DNA from: Lutibaculum baratangense AMV1 | Lineage (GTDB): Bacteria; Pseudomonadota; Alphaproteobacteria; Rhizobiales; Tepidamorphaceae | Direction: 5' to 3' | Assembly: GCF_000496075.1 (NCBI RefSeq) | Contig: NZ_AWXZ01000018.1 | Coordinates: 86,498 to 150,497 of the forward strand | DNA length: 64,000 nt | Shown here: in pieces, positions 18,469 to 27,123 of the stretch | How the letters are laid out: every line of letters begins with the position of its first letter | Numbering within the stretch: position 1 is the first letter of the stretch | Notes under the pieces: model-generated | Databases searched by the model: none | Told to the model about the DNA's origin: nothing | Seen by the model: the letters and a program-made list of their open reading frames with translations, nothing else | Translations under genes and position numbers: made by a program

Positions 18469-18649
18469 CCGAGATGGGGGGTCGCCCGAGGCCGTTCAAG
18501 ATCGGCCGCTGCGGCGCCGGACTCGCCGCTGCTGGTGTGGGATCGGTTGTCTTCTGGAGGGTGGCCGGTCCATGGTCCCGGGCTGACGGTTTCGCCCGCA
18601 ACCGCGGCCGGAACAGGCATTTCATGCGCGAATCGATGGGAGAAAGGCG

Positions 18650-19483
18650 GTGAACGAGCTCGAGGTTCAGATCCTGGGCATGTCGCGAAGCGGAAACCAC
18701 GCCATCTCGAACTGGATCTATCAGCAGTCCGAGAACCCGAAAGTCGTCCTGAACTGCGCTGAGGGGAAGACGAACCCCTTCCTCACCTGCCGCCCGCTCG
18801 GGTCCGGCAGGCCCTGGCGCGCGGAGCCCGGCATCGACCTCGAGGCGGAGGGACAGGGCCGCCTGACGCGAAAGGCGGCGCTGATCCACACCTACGAAGA
18901 CAGCTGGTTCGGCCACGCCTTCAGCACGCAGCTGAACCAGGAGCACGACCGTTGGGTCGGCCCCTCGCGCCGTCGCGTCCGCCTTCTGGTGTTGCGCGAT
19001 CCGTTCAACCTGTTCGCGAGCCGGATCCGCATGGGCTGCGACCTGTCGAGCCACGTCGCGCAGCGCATGTGGAAGCAGCACGCCCGCGCCGCGCTGGGGG
19101 GCGGGAGCGCGCGGCCGGCCGGCCTGCGCGTCGTGCTCTACAATCGCTGGGCCGTCGATCGCACGTATCGCCGCGACCTGGCCCACGCGCTCGGGATCGC
19201 GTTCACGGACCAAGGCGCGAACGAGGTGCCGGACTGCGCCGGCGGCAGCTCGTTCGACGGCACGGCGTTCGACGGGCGGCCCGAGCACATGGCGTTGGCC
19301 GGGCGTTGGCGCCGGTATGCGGACGCGCCAGACTTCTGGCGGATCTTCGACGAGGAGACGCTCGCCATGAGCGAGCGCCTGTTCGGTGAGGCGAGCTTCG
19401 CGGGCGCGACCGAGGTCGTGGAGGCGCTCGCCTTCGCGAGGAGGTCGCCGGAGCCGCCGGAGGGAACGGCCCTCGCCGCCTGA
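18650..19483 (+). CDS. Sulfotransferase-like P-loop protein
   Basis: Protein of 277 residues. The N-terminal GMSRSGNHAISNW resembles the 5'-phosphosulfate loop of PAPS-dependent sulfotransferases, and LLVLRDPFNLFASRI resembles the 3'-phosphate loop with its Arg and Ser. These fit a sulfotransferase fold, but the acceptor is unknown and full family membership is uncertain. The start is GTG 18650 after AGAAAGG; there is no in-frame ATG. It is isolated between the divergent DUF2852 gene and the convergent PHA depolymerase. Confidence 0.6.
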   Translation: MNELEVQILGMSRSGNHAISNWIYQQSENPKVVLNCAEGKTNPFLTCRPLGSGRPWRAEPGIDLEAEGQGRLTRKAALIHTYEDSWFGHAFSTQLNQEHDRWVGPSRRRVRLLVLRDPFNLFASRIRMGCDLSSHVAQRMWKQHARAALGGGSARPAGLRVVLYNRWAVDRTYRRDLAHALGIAFTDQGANEVPDCAGGSSFDGTAFDGRPEHMALAGRWRRYADAPDFWRIFDEETLAMSERLFGEASFAGATEVVEALAFARRSPEPPEGTALAA

Positions 19484-19513
19484 GCGAACCGGGAGCAGCC
19501 AAGAAGGCGGGCG

Positions 19514-21094
19514 TCAGCCCGCGTTCTCGGCTGCCAATGCCTGCGCCTGCTCGACCCACTTGTCGCGGTCTATCTTGCCCGGCATGCCGAGAGCCGCCTC
19601 GATGCTTCGGGTCGTCGCGTCGTCGAGCTCGGCGATCTGCCAGAAGTGAAAGATCCCGTGGTCGTTGAGGCGGGTGGATATGCGCTCGCCGATGCCCCTG
19701 ATCCGGGTCAGGTCGTCGGCTGCACCCTGCGGCTCGTCGAGCAGAAGGCCGCGACTGACGTGGAAGCCGAGCGTCCCTTGCGGTGCGGCGGTCACGTCTT
19801 CCGCGAGGGCCGGAGCCTGCGGCTCCGCCCGCTTCTGTCGCGCCGCTTCCGCCATCGCCTGATGGGAGCGCATGAAGTCTGCGATCCGCGGCACGATCTC
19901 CGACCTGAACCGGGAGCCGTTGAAGACGCCGTAATGACCGACGCGCGGCTGCACGTAGTGCATCTTCATCTCGTCCGGCAGGTTCGTGCACAGCTTGTGC
20001 GCGGCCTTCGTCTGGCCGAGCCCGGAGATGTCGTCGCGCTCGCCTTCGACGGTGAGAAGGGCGACGTTCCTGACCCTGGAGCAGTCGATGCGGTCGCCGC
20101 GGTGGTACATCTCTCCCTTCGGAAGCGCGTGCTCGATGAACACGGTCTCGACCGTCTGGAGGTAGAACTCCGCCGTCAGGTCCATCACGGCGAGGTACTC
20201 GTCGTAGAACTCCCGGTGCTTGTCGGCGGAATCGCCGTCGCCGTCGACGAGGTGCCGGAAGAGATCCCGGTGGGCGGTGACGTGACGGTCGAGATTCATG
20301 CTCATGAACCCCGACAGCTGCAGGAAGCCCGGGTAGACCTCGCGCATCATGCCGGGGTGCGGAAACGGCACCCGCATGATGACGTTGCGGCGGAACCAGT
20401 CGATGTCGTGGCTCGCGGCGAGCTCGTTGACGGCGGTCGGGTTCTCGCGCGTGTCGATCGGTCCGCCCATCAGCGTCATCGTGCGCGGGACGTACGGATC
20501 CTCACGCGATTCCATCGCCGCGACCGCCGCCAGCACCGGCACCGACGGCTGGCAGACCGCCACGACATGGCAGTCGCCGCCCAGGAAGTGGAATATGTTG
20601 ATGAGGTAGTCGATATAGTCGTCGAGGTCGAAGCGGCCGTCGGCGAGCGGCACCATCCGGGCGTCGGCCCAGTCCGTGATGTAGACGTCGTGATCCGGCA
20701 GGAAGGCTTCCACGGTGCCACGCAGCAGCGTCGCGTAGTGGCCGGACATCGGGGCGACCACGACCACCTTCGGCCCCGGCTTGGCGCGGGCGCCGAGCGC
20801 CTTCTCGAAGTGAACGAGCCGGCAGAACGGCCGCTCCCAGACGACCTCCTCGCGCACCTTGACCCGCGCGGCGCCCGTGAAAGTCGAATCGAGTCCGAAC
20901 TCGGGCTTGCCGTAGCGGCGAGTCACGCGCTCGAAGACCTCGAGCGAGGCCGTCAGGTTCTTGCCCAGAGGCGTCTGCGACAGCGGGTTGAGCGGGTTCC
21001 TGTAGAACAGGCGCGTCGCGTCCGCGAATATACGCGCCGGACTCAGCGCCGCATGGGTGAACTCGTACCAGTGATAGGGTGAGGTGATATCCAC
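19514..21094 (-). CDS. phaZ: Intracellular PHA depolymerase with C-terminal HhH domain
   Basis: Protein of 526 residues. Residues 1 to about 410 form the intracellular polyhydroxyalkanoate depolymerase: PYHWYEFTHAAL at the start, the nucleophile motif VAVCQPSVP with a catalytic Cys in place of Ser, and a late VGHYGVFNG with the catalytic His. It breaks down stored polyester granules. About the last 65 residues add a helix-hairpin-helix domain (LTRIRGIGERISTRLNDHGI) ending in GKIDRDKWVEQAQAL, a module also seen at the tails of L21- and NuoE-like proteins. GGAGG at 21105-21109 points to a start at GTG 21094 or TTG 21097; the frame is open to 21154. Confidence 0.87.
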   Translation of the reverse strand: MDITSPYHWYEFTHAALSPARIFADATRLFYRNPLNPLSQTPLGKNLTASLEVFERVTRRYGKPEFGLDSTFTGAARVKVREEVVWERPFCRLVHFEKALGARAKPGPKVVVVAPMSGHYATLLRGTVEAFLPDHDVYITDWADARMVPLADGRFDLDDYIDYLINIFHFLGGDCHVVAVCQPSVPVLAAVAAMESREDPYVPRTMTLMGGPIDTRENPTAVNELAASHDIDWFRRNVIMRVPFPHPGMMREVYPGFLQLSGFMSMNLDRHVTAHRDLFRHLVDGDGDSADKHREFYDEYLAVMDLTAEFYLQTVETVFIEHALPKGEMYHRGDRIDCSRVRNVALLTVEGERDDISGLGQTKAAHKLCTNLPDEMKMHYVQPRVGHYGVFNGSRFRSEIVPRIADFMRSHQAMAEAARQKRAEPQAPALAEDVTAAPQGTLGFHVSRGLLLDEPQGAADDLTRIRGIGERISTRLNDHGIFHFWQIAELDDATTRSIEAALGMPGKIDRDKWVEQAQALAAENAG

Positions 21095-21208
21095 CAAGGG
21101 CCGCCCTCCGGTTGCCGCGGACGGCGGGACGCCGTCTCGCGCCCATTGACGCAATGCAACAGGCTATGCATGCGCCTGCGAGAATACAAGGCAGCCTTCA
21201 CAATAGCG

Positions 21209-21370
21209 TCAGCGGCTTTCTTCCCGGTAAAGGCGCCGGGTGGCCTCTTCGCTCTTCTGGTGAAGCTCCGGCGAGCGCCGGCGATTGCGCATCATGCCGT
21301 AAGCGATCACGATTCCCATAATAATGACGCCAATCCCGACAACCGCCCACAGAATCTGGCCTTCCATCAT
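21209..21370 (-). CDS. Small single-pass membrane protein, 53 residues
   Basis: This short ORF starts MMEGQILWAVVGIGVIIMG and has one hydrophobic helix of about 22 residues, then a basic stop-transfer MRNRRR and a charged tail ending EEATRRLYREESR. AGAAGG lies about 9 bases before the ATG. The clean helix, positive-inside tail and ribosome site argue for a real gene. The tail resembles small unnamed proteins common in Hyphomicrobiales, from memory. It lies upstream of phaZ on the same strand, 114 bases from its start. Function unknown. Confidence 0.6.
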   Translation of the reverse strand: MMEGQILWAVVGIGVIIMGIVIAYGMMRNRRRSPELHQKSEEATRRLYREESR

Positions 21371-21541
21371 GTCACATCACCTTCTGTCTTCGGCTCGAGC
21401 GCGGCTCTGGCGCGTCAAGCGGCTTCGTTCTCGATATGAAAGAGAACGGCGCTGAGCGAAGATAGGTTTCGGTGCAACGGGCGGGGCGGCAAGTCCTCAC
21501 CATGATTGACGGGCGTCTCGCGTCGGCGCAAACCGGCGGCC

Positions 21542-22900
21542 ATGTCGTGGGAAACAAGCCTTCCTGAGGATTTCGCGCTCGGTGCCGCCCGGCTGCGCAT
21601 GCGCACGCTCGTCCGGCTGCGCTGGATCGCCGTGCTCGGCCAGTCGGCCGCCGTCCTCTTCGTCTATTCGGTGCTCGGCTACAACCTGCCGATCGGCCTC
21701 TGTTTCGCGCCGATCGCGCTTTCGGCGTGGCTCAACCTCTTCCTCAGGATCCGCTATCCCTCGGGGCACGAGCTCTCCGACAACTCGGCGACGGCGCAGC
21801 TCGCCTACGACCTCCTCCAGCTCGGCTTCCTGCTGTCGCTGACCGGAGGGCTGGTCAATCCCTTCGCGATCCTCTTCCTCGTCCCCGTCGTCGTCTCGGC
21901 CGGCGCGCTGCCGCTCCTGAACACCGTGCTGCTCGGCGTCCTCGCTCTGACCATCGCGTCGATCGTCGCGATCTTCCATCTGCCCCTGCCATGGGCGCAG
22001 GGCGACGCGCCGCCGCTGCCGCCGCTCTACATCGCGGGCATCTGGCTGGCGCTCGCCTGCGGGCTCGCCTTCATGGTCACCTATGTCTTCCGTGTCGCCG
22101 CCGAGAGCCGGCAGACGGTCGACGCGCTGGCGGCGGTCGAGCTCGTCCTGGCGCGCGAGCAGCATCTCTCCGCGCTCGACGGCCTTGCGGCCGCCGCGGC
22201 CCACGAGCTCGGCACGCCGCTGGCGACGATCGCGCTCGTCGCCCGCGAGCTCGAGCGGGATCTGCCGCAAGACGGGCCGCAGGCCGAGGACATCCGCCTC
22301 CTCCGGCAGCAGGTCGAGCGCTGCCGGGGCATCCTGCGCGAACTCGGCTCGCTCGGCTCGACGCCCGCCGGACCGCTCGCCCGGCTGACCCTGCACGAGC
22401 TTCTCGACGAGGTGGCCACGCCCCACCGCGCGATGCGCGCGATCGAGATCGAGCTCGACGGCGAGGCGCCGGAGCCGACCTGCCCGCGCAATCCCGCGAT
22501 GCTGCACGGCCTCGGCAACCTCGTCGAGAATGCCGCCGACTTCGCGCGGCAGAAGGTGAGGCTCGTCGCCCGGTGGACGCGCGTCGAGGTGGCGATCGAG
22601 ATCGTCGACGACGGTCCGGGCTTCGCGCCGGAGGTGCTGGACAAGGCGGGCGAGCCCTACGTGACGACGCGGCGGCGACGCGGCGATGCGCTCGAAAGCG
22701 GTCTCGGCCTCGGCCTGTTCATCGCGAAGACGCTGCTCCAACGCAACGGTGCCCAGGTGGCGGTGGCGAACGATCCGGAGGGGGGCGCACGCATTTCCTT
22801 GACTTGGCGGCGCCCCGTGTTCGAAGGAGATGAGACGGAAGGCTACGCGCGGGCGCCGATGCGCGTCGGGCCCTACCGAGATCCGACGTCGGAGGGGTGA
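21542..22900 (+). CDS. regB: RegB/ActS/PrrB redox sensor histidine kinase
   Basis: Protein of 452 residues. Six transmembrane helices fill the first 170 or so residues and include GGLVNPF, the ubiquinone-contact heptapeptide of RegB. The dimerisation helix carries AAAHELGTPLA with the phospho-acceptor His221. Cys261 in QQVERCRGIL lies exactly 40 residues later, as Cys265 does after His225 in Rhodobacter RegB. The ATPase domain has NLVENAADFA, DDGPGF and GLGLGLFIAKTLL. It senses quinone and thiol redox state and phosphorylates RegA. ATG 21542 is chosen over a TTG at 21506. Confidence 0.92.
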   Translation: MSWETSLPEDFALGAARLRMRTLVRLRWIAVLGQSAAVLFVYSVLGYNLPIGLCFAPIALSAWLNLFLRIRYPSGHELSDNSATAQLAYDLLQLGFLLSLTGGLVNPFAILFLVPVVVSAGALPLLNTVLLGVLALTIASIVAIFHLPLPWAQGDAPPLPPLYIAGIWLALACGLAFMVTYVFRVAAESRQTVDALAAVELVLAREQHLSALDGLAAAAAHELGTPLATIALVARELERDLPQDGPQAEDIRLLRQQVERCRGILRELGSLGSTPAGPLARLTLHELLDEVATPHRAMRAIEIELDGEAPEPTCPRNPAMLHGLGNLVENAADFARQKVRLVARWTRVEVAIEIVDDGPGFAPEVLDKAGEPYVTTRRRRGDALESGLGLGLFIAKTLLQRNGAQVAVANDPEGGARISLTWRRPVFEGDETEGYARAPMRVGPYRDPTSEG

Positions 22901-22913
22901 CGTAACAGCGGAC

Positions 22914-23483
22914 ATGGACGTGATGACCGACACTTTCGAGGACAAGATCAGGTCTCTCGACGATCGCTCGATCCTGATCCTGGACGACGACCGGCCGTTC
23001 CGCAGTCGCCTCGCCCGGGCCCTGGAGAAACGCGGCTTCGATGTGACGGAAGCGGAGACGGTGGCCGAGGGCGCGGCCGCGGTCGATCGGGCGCCGCCGG
23101 CCTTCGCCGTGGTCGACATGCGGCTCGAGGACGGCAGCGGGCTCGACGTGCTGCGCGAGCTGAAGGAGAAGCGCCCGGAGGCGAAGGCGATCATCCTCAC
23201 CGGCTACGGCAACATCACCACCGCCGTCAGCGCGGTGAAGCTCGGGGCGGTCGATTACCTCGCCAAGCCCGCCGACGCCGACGAGATCTGCGCCGCGCTC
23301 TTCGCCGGTCCCGACGGGCGGCCCGAGGCGCCGGAGAACCCGATGTCGGCCGACCGGGTGCGCTGGGAGCACATCCAGCGGGTCTACGAGCTTTGCGACC
23401 GCAACGTCTCGGAGACGGCCCGGCGGCTCAACATGCACCGACGGACGCTGCAGCGGATCCTGGCGAAGCGCGCGCCGAAATAG
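22914..23483 (+). CDS. regA: RegA/ActR/PrrA response regulator
   Basis: Protein of 189 residues. The receiver domain has the acidic pocket LILDDDRPF, phospho-Asp68 in VVDMRLEDGSG, and the later Thr and Lys (LTGYG, LAKPAD). The C-terminal Fis-type helix-turn-helix RNVSETARRLNMHRRTLQR is nearly invariant in RegA orthologs. It regulates respiration, carbon and nitrogen fixation and hydrogenase genes by redox state. It follows regB after 13 bases, without the senC gene often found between them. ATG 22914 or 22923 are both possible. It ends 2 bases before the convergent mmcB. Confidence 0.93.
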   Translation: MDVMTDTFEDKIRSLDDRSILILDDDRPFRSRLARALEKRGFDVTEAETVAEGAAAVDRAPPAFAVVDMRLEDGSGLDVLRELKEKRPEAKAIILTGYGNITTAVSAVKLGAVDYLAKPADADEICAALFAGPDGRPEAPENPMSADRVRWEHIQRVYELCDRNVSETARRLNMHRRTLQRILAKRAPK

Positions 23484-23485
23484 GG

Positions 23486-23962
23486 TCATTCGATCTCGCC
23501 GAAGCCCGAGCCGGGGTCGTGCAGCCCGTGCAGCCGGGCGGCCGCGAGCCTTCCGAAGCGCAGCGTCATCGCCCGTCTCGTCGCGGGCGCCATCCGGTGC
23601 TCGGGCGCCTCGCGCACGATGCCCGCCCCGAAGGCGTCGGCCACGATGAGCCCGGCGTCTTCCGCGAAGATCTCCCGCGGCACCTCGTGCGTGCAGGCGA
23701 AGAACAGCCGGTCGCAGTGCCGGCGGTAGGCGGGCCATTTGCGGTCGCTGCGGTAGTCGGCGACGCAGGACTTGATCTCCACGATCCAGATCGAGCCGTC
23801 CGCGGCCAGCGCGACGAGATCGGCGCGGCGCCCGGAGGCGAGCGGCATCTCCGTCAACACCGCATGTCCGAGGCTTCGCATGAGCCTGCCCACGCCGCGC
23901 TGGACCAGGAGGGCCGTCTCCGACTGCCGGCCATCGATCGGTATCGCGAGCGCTCCCATCAC
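23486..23962 (-). CDS. mmcB: MmcB family DNA repair nuclease
   Basis: Protein of 158 residues with a PD-(D/E)xK-like core: ADLVALAADG, then IWIVEIKSCVADYRSDRKW. This is the hallmark of MmcB, a DNA-damage-induced putative endonuclease of alphaproteobacteria, and the length matches the family. Its ATG overlaps the stop of the upstream cytochrome c gene by 4 bases (ATGA), so the two are translationally coupled. Confidence 0.85.
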   Translation of the reverse strand: MMGALAIPIDGRQSETALLVQRGVGRLMRSLGHAVLTEMPLASGRRADLVALAADGSIWIVEIKSCVADYRSDRKWPAYRRHCDRLFFACTHEVPREIFAEDAGLIVADAFGAGIVREAPEHRMAPATRRAMTLRFGRLAAARLHGLHDPGSGFGEIE

Positions 23963-24303
23963 CGGCGCTCGAGCTGGCCCAGATAGGCGAGGAGATCGTC
24001 GATCTCCTCCGGGGGAAGCTCGAACTCGGGCATCGGGGCGTCATGCGCCACGACGATGCCCTCGGCCAGCGCTTCCTGAAGGTGCTCGACGGGGTAGCGC
24101 GTGACCACCTCGCGGAACGGGGGCGCGTCGGCGAGCGGGCTCTCTCCCTCCAACCCGATCGCGTGGCAGCGCGAGCACATCTCCTCGGCGAGCGCCTCGC
24201 CGCGCGCGATGTCACCCGGCCGCGGCGCCTCCTGCGCGGGGGCGGTGCCCGGCAGAAGGAGCACGAGCGACGTGCAGGTGAGAATGGTGCGTAACCGCCA
24301 CAT
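23959..24303 (-). CDS. Small periplasmic c-type cytochrome
   Basis: Protein of 114 residues. It has a signal peptide (TSLVLLLPGTAPAQ), one heme-binding CSRCH near residue 43, and a probable distal Met ligand in APMPEFEL. It is a class I monoheme cytochrome that carries electrons in the periplasm; its partner is unknown. It is coupled to mmcB by a 4-base overlap, and its divergent neighbour across about 250 bases is the glycosyltransferase gene. Confidence 0.85.
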   Translation of the reverse strand: MWRLRTILTCTSLVLLLPGTAPAQEAPRPGDIARGEALAEEMCSRCHAIGLEGESPLADAPPFREVVTRYPVEHLQEALAEGIVVAHDAPMPEFELPPEEIDDLLAYLGQLERR

Positions 24304-24550
24304 CGTGTGTTTTCCCTGCGTTGATCATGGGTTGAGTACCTTAACAGAGTCGGCTTTTCGACCGCGAGCCACTATTCGGAAGAGAGGTGGCCGGACGGTG
24401 GCGGCCGGAGCGGAACTGCTTCAGTTCGCCTTTCGTTCTGTCAGGGGGTTGGGTGCGGCGCAGACGGGCAAACCGGCCTCTCGGGGACGGCACGCCGGGT
24501 GCGAGGGGCCGCGGCCGCCCAGCCTATGCTTGGAGGAGTGCGGCGGCCCG

Positions 24551-25708
24551 ATGAAGGCTCTCATCTACGTTCAGCATCTCCTGGGCAGCGGCCAGGCGGT
24601 GCGCATGGCGGGCCTTGCGGCGGCGCTGTCCGAAGCCGGCGTCGAGACGGTGCTGGCGACGGGGAGCCGGCTTCCGCCCTTCGCCCGCGACGGGACCTAC
24701 GAGGTGGTCGAGCTTCCGTTCGCGCGGGCACGCAACGCCCTCGCATCTGCGGTCGTCGACGATCGCGGCACGGTGATCGACGACCGCTGGCGATCGCGCC
24801 GCAGGGCGCGCCTTCTGCACCTCTTCGAAGACATCCGGCCCGATCTGCTCGTGATCGAGGGATGGCCGTTCGGGCAGCGCCACTTCGACTTCGAGCTCAA
24901 CGACCTGGTTGCGGCGGCGCGGCAGCGCGAGGCGCCGCCGCTCGTCGTCTGCGCGCTCGCCGATGCCGTGCCGTTCGCAGGTGACGGCTCGGTCGAAGCG
25001 GGTATCATCGAGCGGATCCGCAACGGGATCGACCTCGTCCTCGTCAACGGCGACCCGCGCTTCCTGCCGTTCAAGGCGAGCTTCGACGCCGCCGGCGAGA
25101 TCGAGGACGGGCTCCTCTACACCGGCTACGTCCATCTCGGCGAGGATGCGCCGAGCACGGCGGGACCCGACGGCGCGGGAGAGATCCTCGTTTCGTGCGG
25201 CAGCGGGGCCGTGGGCGACCTCCTGTTGACGACGGCTCTCAAGGCGAGGCCGCTCAGCGGCGCGCGCGACCTGCGCTGGCGGCTCCTGATCGGGAACGAC
25301 ATGGACGACCTCATGCTGAGCCGGCTGGCGAGCGAGGCACCTCCGGGCGTCGTTGTCGAGCGGGCGCGGCGGGACTTTCCGAACCTCCTGAAGCGGGCGC
25401 GGCTGTCGGTCAGCCAGGCCGGCTACAACACCGTCGCGGACCTCCTTGCCAGCGGTTGCCCCGGCGTCCTCGTGCCCTTCGCGCGGGGCGGCGAGACGGA
25501 GCAGACGCTGCGCGCCGCGGCGCTCGCGCGGGCCGGCGCGGCGATCGCGGTGGAGGAGTTCAACCTGTCGCCGTCGCGGCTCGCCGCCGCCGTCGACACG
25601 GCACTCACGCTCGAGAGGCACGATCTGGGCGTGAAGCTCGACGGCCTGCGCGAAAGCGTGAGGCAGTTGCTGGCGCGCGCGCCGGGAGAGGGCTGGAGCG
25701 CCGCCTGA
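24551..25708 (+). CDS. MurG-like glycosyltransferase (GT-B)
   Basis: Protein of 385 residues. The N-terminal domain starts MKALIYVQHLLGSGQAVRMA, with a GSG loop as in MurG-type GT-B enzymes. The C-terminal nucleotide-sugar domain has ILVSCGSGAVGD, LSVSQAGYNTVADLLASGCP (acceptor loop and donor site) and LVPFARGGETEQTLRA. Donor and acceptor sugars cannot be told from sequence. The frame extends upstream to 24101, but ATG 24551 starts the fold directly and is preceded at a distance by GGAGG. Confidence 0.75.
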   Translation: MKALIYVQHLLGSGQAVRMAGLAAALSEAGVETVLATGSRLPPFARDGTYEVVELPFARARNALASAVVDDRGTVIDDRWRSRRRARLLHLFEDIRPDLLVIEGWPFGQRHFDFELNDLVAAARQREAPPLVVCALADAVPFAGDGSVEAGIIERIRNGIDLVLVNGDPRFLPFKASFDAAGEIEDGLLYTGYVHLGEDAPSTAGPDGAGEILVSCGSGAVGDLLLTTALKARPLSGARDLRWRLLIGNDMDDLMLSRLASEAPPGVVVERARRDFPNLLKRARLSVSQAGYNTVADLLASGCPGVLVPFARGGETEQTLRAAALARAGAAIAVEEFNLSPSRLAAAVDTALTLERHDLGVKLDGLRESVRQLLARAPGEGWSAA

Positions 25709-25730
25709 GCAAGGCGGCAGACGCCTCAGG

Positions 25731-25760
25731 TGATCCGGCCTGTCCGGCCCGCCGTAGACA
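25731..25760 (+). promoter_or_regulatory. Sigma-E (RpoE)-type promoter of the cyclopropane synthase operon
   Basis: TGATCC (25731-25736), an 18-base spacer and TAGACA (25755-25760). It matches the element before the ECF sigma gene in this window, with the same spacing. Transcription would start near 25767, about 40 bases before the first ATG. Confidence 0.55.
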
Positions 25761-25806
25761 CCCACCTACGGATGTCCCCAACCGAGGCCGGAGGGCCAAC
25801 TCCCAC

Positions 25807-27123
25807 ATGCGCGTCGCCGTGATCGGCTCCGGAATCTCGGGCCTCTCCGCCGCTTGGCTGCTGTCCCGCAGCGTCCGCGTGACGCTCTTCGAGCAGGAGG
25901 GGCGCTTCGGCGGCCATTCGAACACGCTCGAGGTCGCGACGCGCGATGGCGGCGTGGCGGTGGATACCGGGTTCATCGTCTACAACGAGCCGAGCTATCC
26001 GAACCTCTCGGCGCTGTTCCGGCACCTCGACGTCGAGACGGAGCCGAGCGAGATGAGCTTCGCGGTCTCCTTCGGCGGCGGCGCCTACGAATATGCAGGA
26101 AGCCTCGGGGCCTTCTTCGGACAGTGGGGGAACCTCACGCGTCCCGAGCACTGGACGCTCCTGTTCGACATCCTCCGCTTCTTCCGCGAGGGGCGGGAGC
26201 GCGAGCCGGCCGACGAGGCGCAGACGCTCGGCGAGTACCTGACGGCCCGGGGCTTCTCGGAGCGCTTCGTCGACCGCCATCTGCTGCCGATGGGCGCGGC
26301 GATCTGGTCGACGCCGGTCGCGCGCATGCTCGACTACCCGGCCGCGGCCTTCCTGCGCTTCTTCGACAATCACGGCCTCCTCAAGCTCGTCGGCCGCCCG
26401 GTCTGGCGGACCGTGTCGGGGGGCTCGCGCGAATATGTGCGGCGCGTCCTCGAGGATGTGCGGATCGAGCGCCGGGCGGGAACGCCGGTCGTGCGTGTGT
26501 GGCGTGCCGGCGGCCTCGCGCATGTCGCGGACGCCAGCGGACATGTCTCCGCCTTCGACCAGGTCGTGCTCGCCTGCCATGCCGACCAGGCGCTTCGTCT
26601 TCTGGCTGATCCGAGCCCGCTCGAGAGCGAACTCCTGGGCTCCTTCGGCTACTCGCTGAACCGCGCCCACCTGCACGGCGACGCGAGCTTCATGCCGCGG
26701 CGGCGCCGGGTCTGGGCGAGCTGGAACTACGTCACGGACCAGGAGCACCACCACGCCGAGACGTGCGTCACGTACTGGATGAACAGGCTGCAGCGCCTGC
26801 CGACGCGCGAGAACCTGTTCGTGACGCTCAACCCGGTGCGCGAGCCGGAGCGGGTACACGCCGTCGTCGACTATCACCACCCGGTCTTCGACGCGGCGGC
26901 GGTTGCGGCCCGCCGAGGGCTCTGGGACTTGCAGGGGGTCAACCACACCTGGTTCTGCGGCAGCTATTTCGGGGACGGGTTTCACGAGGACGGGATCCAG
27001 AGCGGCCTCGCCGTCGCCGAGGAACTCGGCGGTGCCCGGCGGCCGTGGCGGGTCGACAACGAGTCCGGCCGCATCCACACTGGACCACGCCACGGGGTGG
27101 GGCTTGCGGAGGCAGCCGAATGA
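25807..27123 (+). CDS. FAD-dependent amine oxidase-like protein
   Basis: Protein of 438 residues starting MRVAVIGSGISGLSAAWLLS, an FAD-binding Rossmann motif, followed by FGGHSNTLE and DTGFIVYNEPSYPNL, as in the NAD/FAD proteins that accompany cyclopropane fatty acid synthases. It is likely a lipid-modifying or lipid-protecting oxidoreductase. It is the first gene of a three-gene operon with DUF1365 and CFA synthase, and its stop overlaps the next ATG (ATGA). The sigma-E-like promoter at 25731-25760 lies upstream. In Rhodobacter a related operon belongs to the singlet-oxygen response. Confidence 0.85.
   Translation: MRVAVIGSGISGLSAAWLLSRSVRVTLFEQEGRFGGHSNTLEVATRDGGVAVDTGFIVYNEPSYPNLSALFRHLDVETEPSEMSFAVSFGGGAYEYAGSLGAFFGQWGNLTRPEHWTLLFDILRFFREGREREPADEAQTLGEYLTARGFSERFVDRHLLPMGAAIWSTPVARMLDYPAAAFLRFFDNHGLLKLVGRPVWRTVSGGSREYVRRVLEDVRIERRAGTPVVRVWRAGGLAHVADASGHVSAFDQVVLACHADQALRLLADPSPLESELLGSFGYSLNRAHLHGDASFMPRRRRVWASWNYVTDQEHHHAETCVTYWMNRLQRLPTRENLFVTLNPVREPERVHAVVDYHHPVFDAAAVAARRGLWDLQGVNHTWFCGSYFGDGFHEDGIQSGLAVAEELGGARRPWRVDNESGRIHTGPRHGVGLAEAAE

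Noticed and set aside
24322..24346. TTGATCATGGGTTGAG and TTAAC before the glycosyltransferase gene as an FNR or sigma-E site
   Set aside because: The second FNR half-site is missing, and the distance from TGATC to TTAAC is about 14 bases instead of 18.
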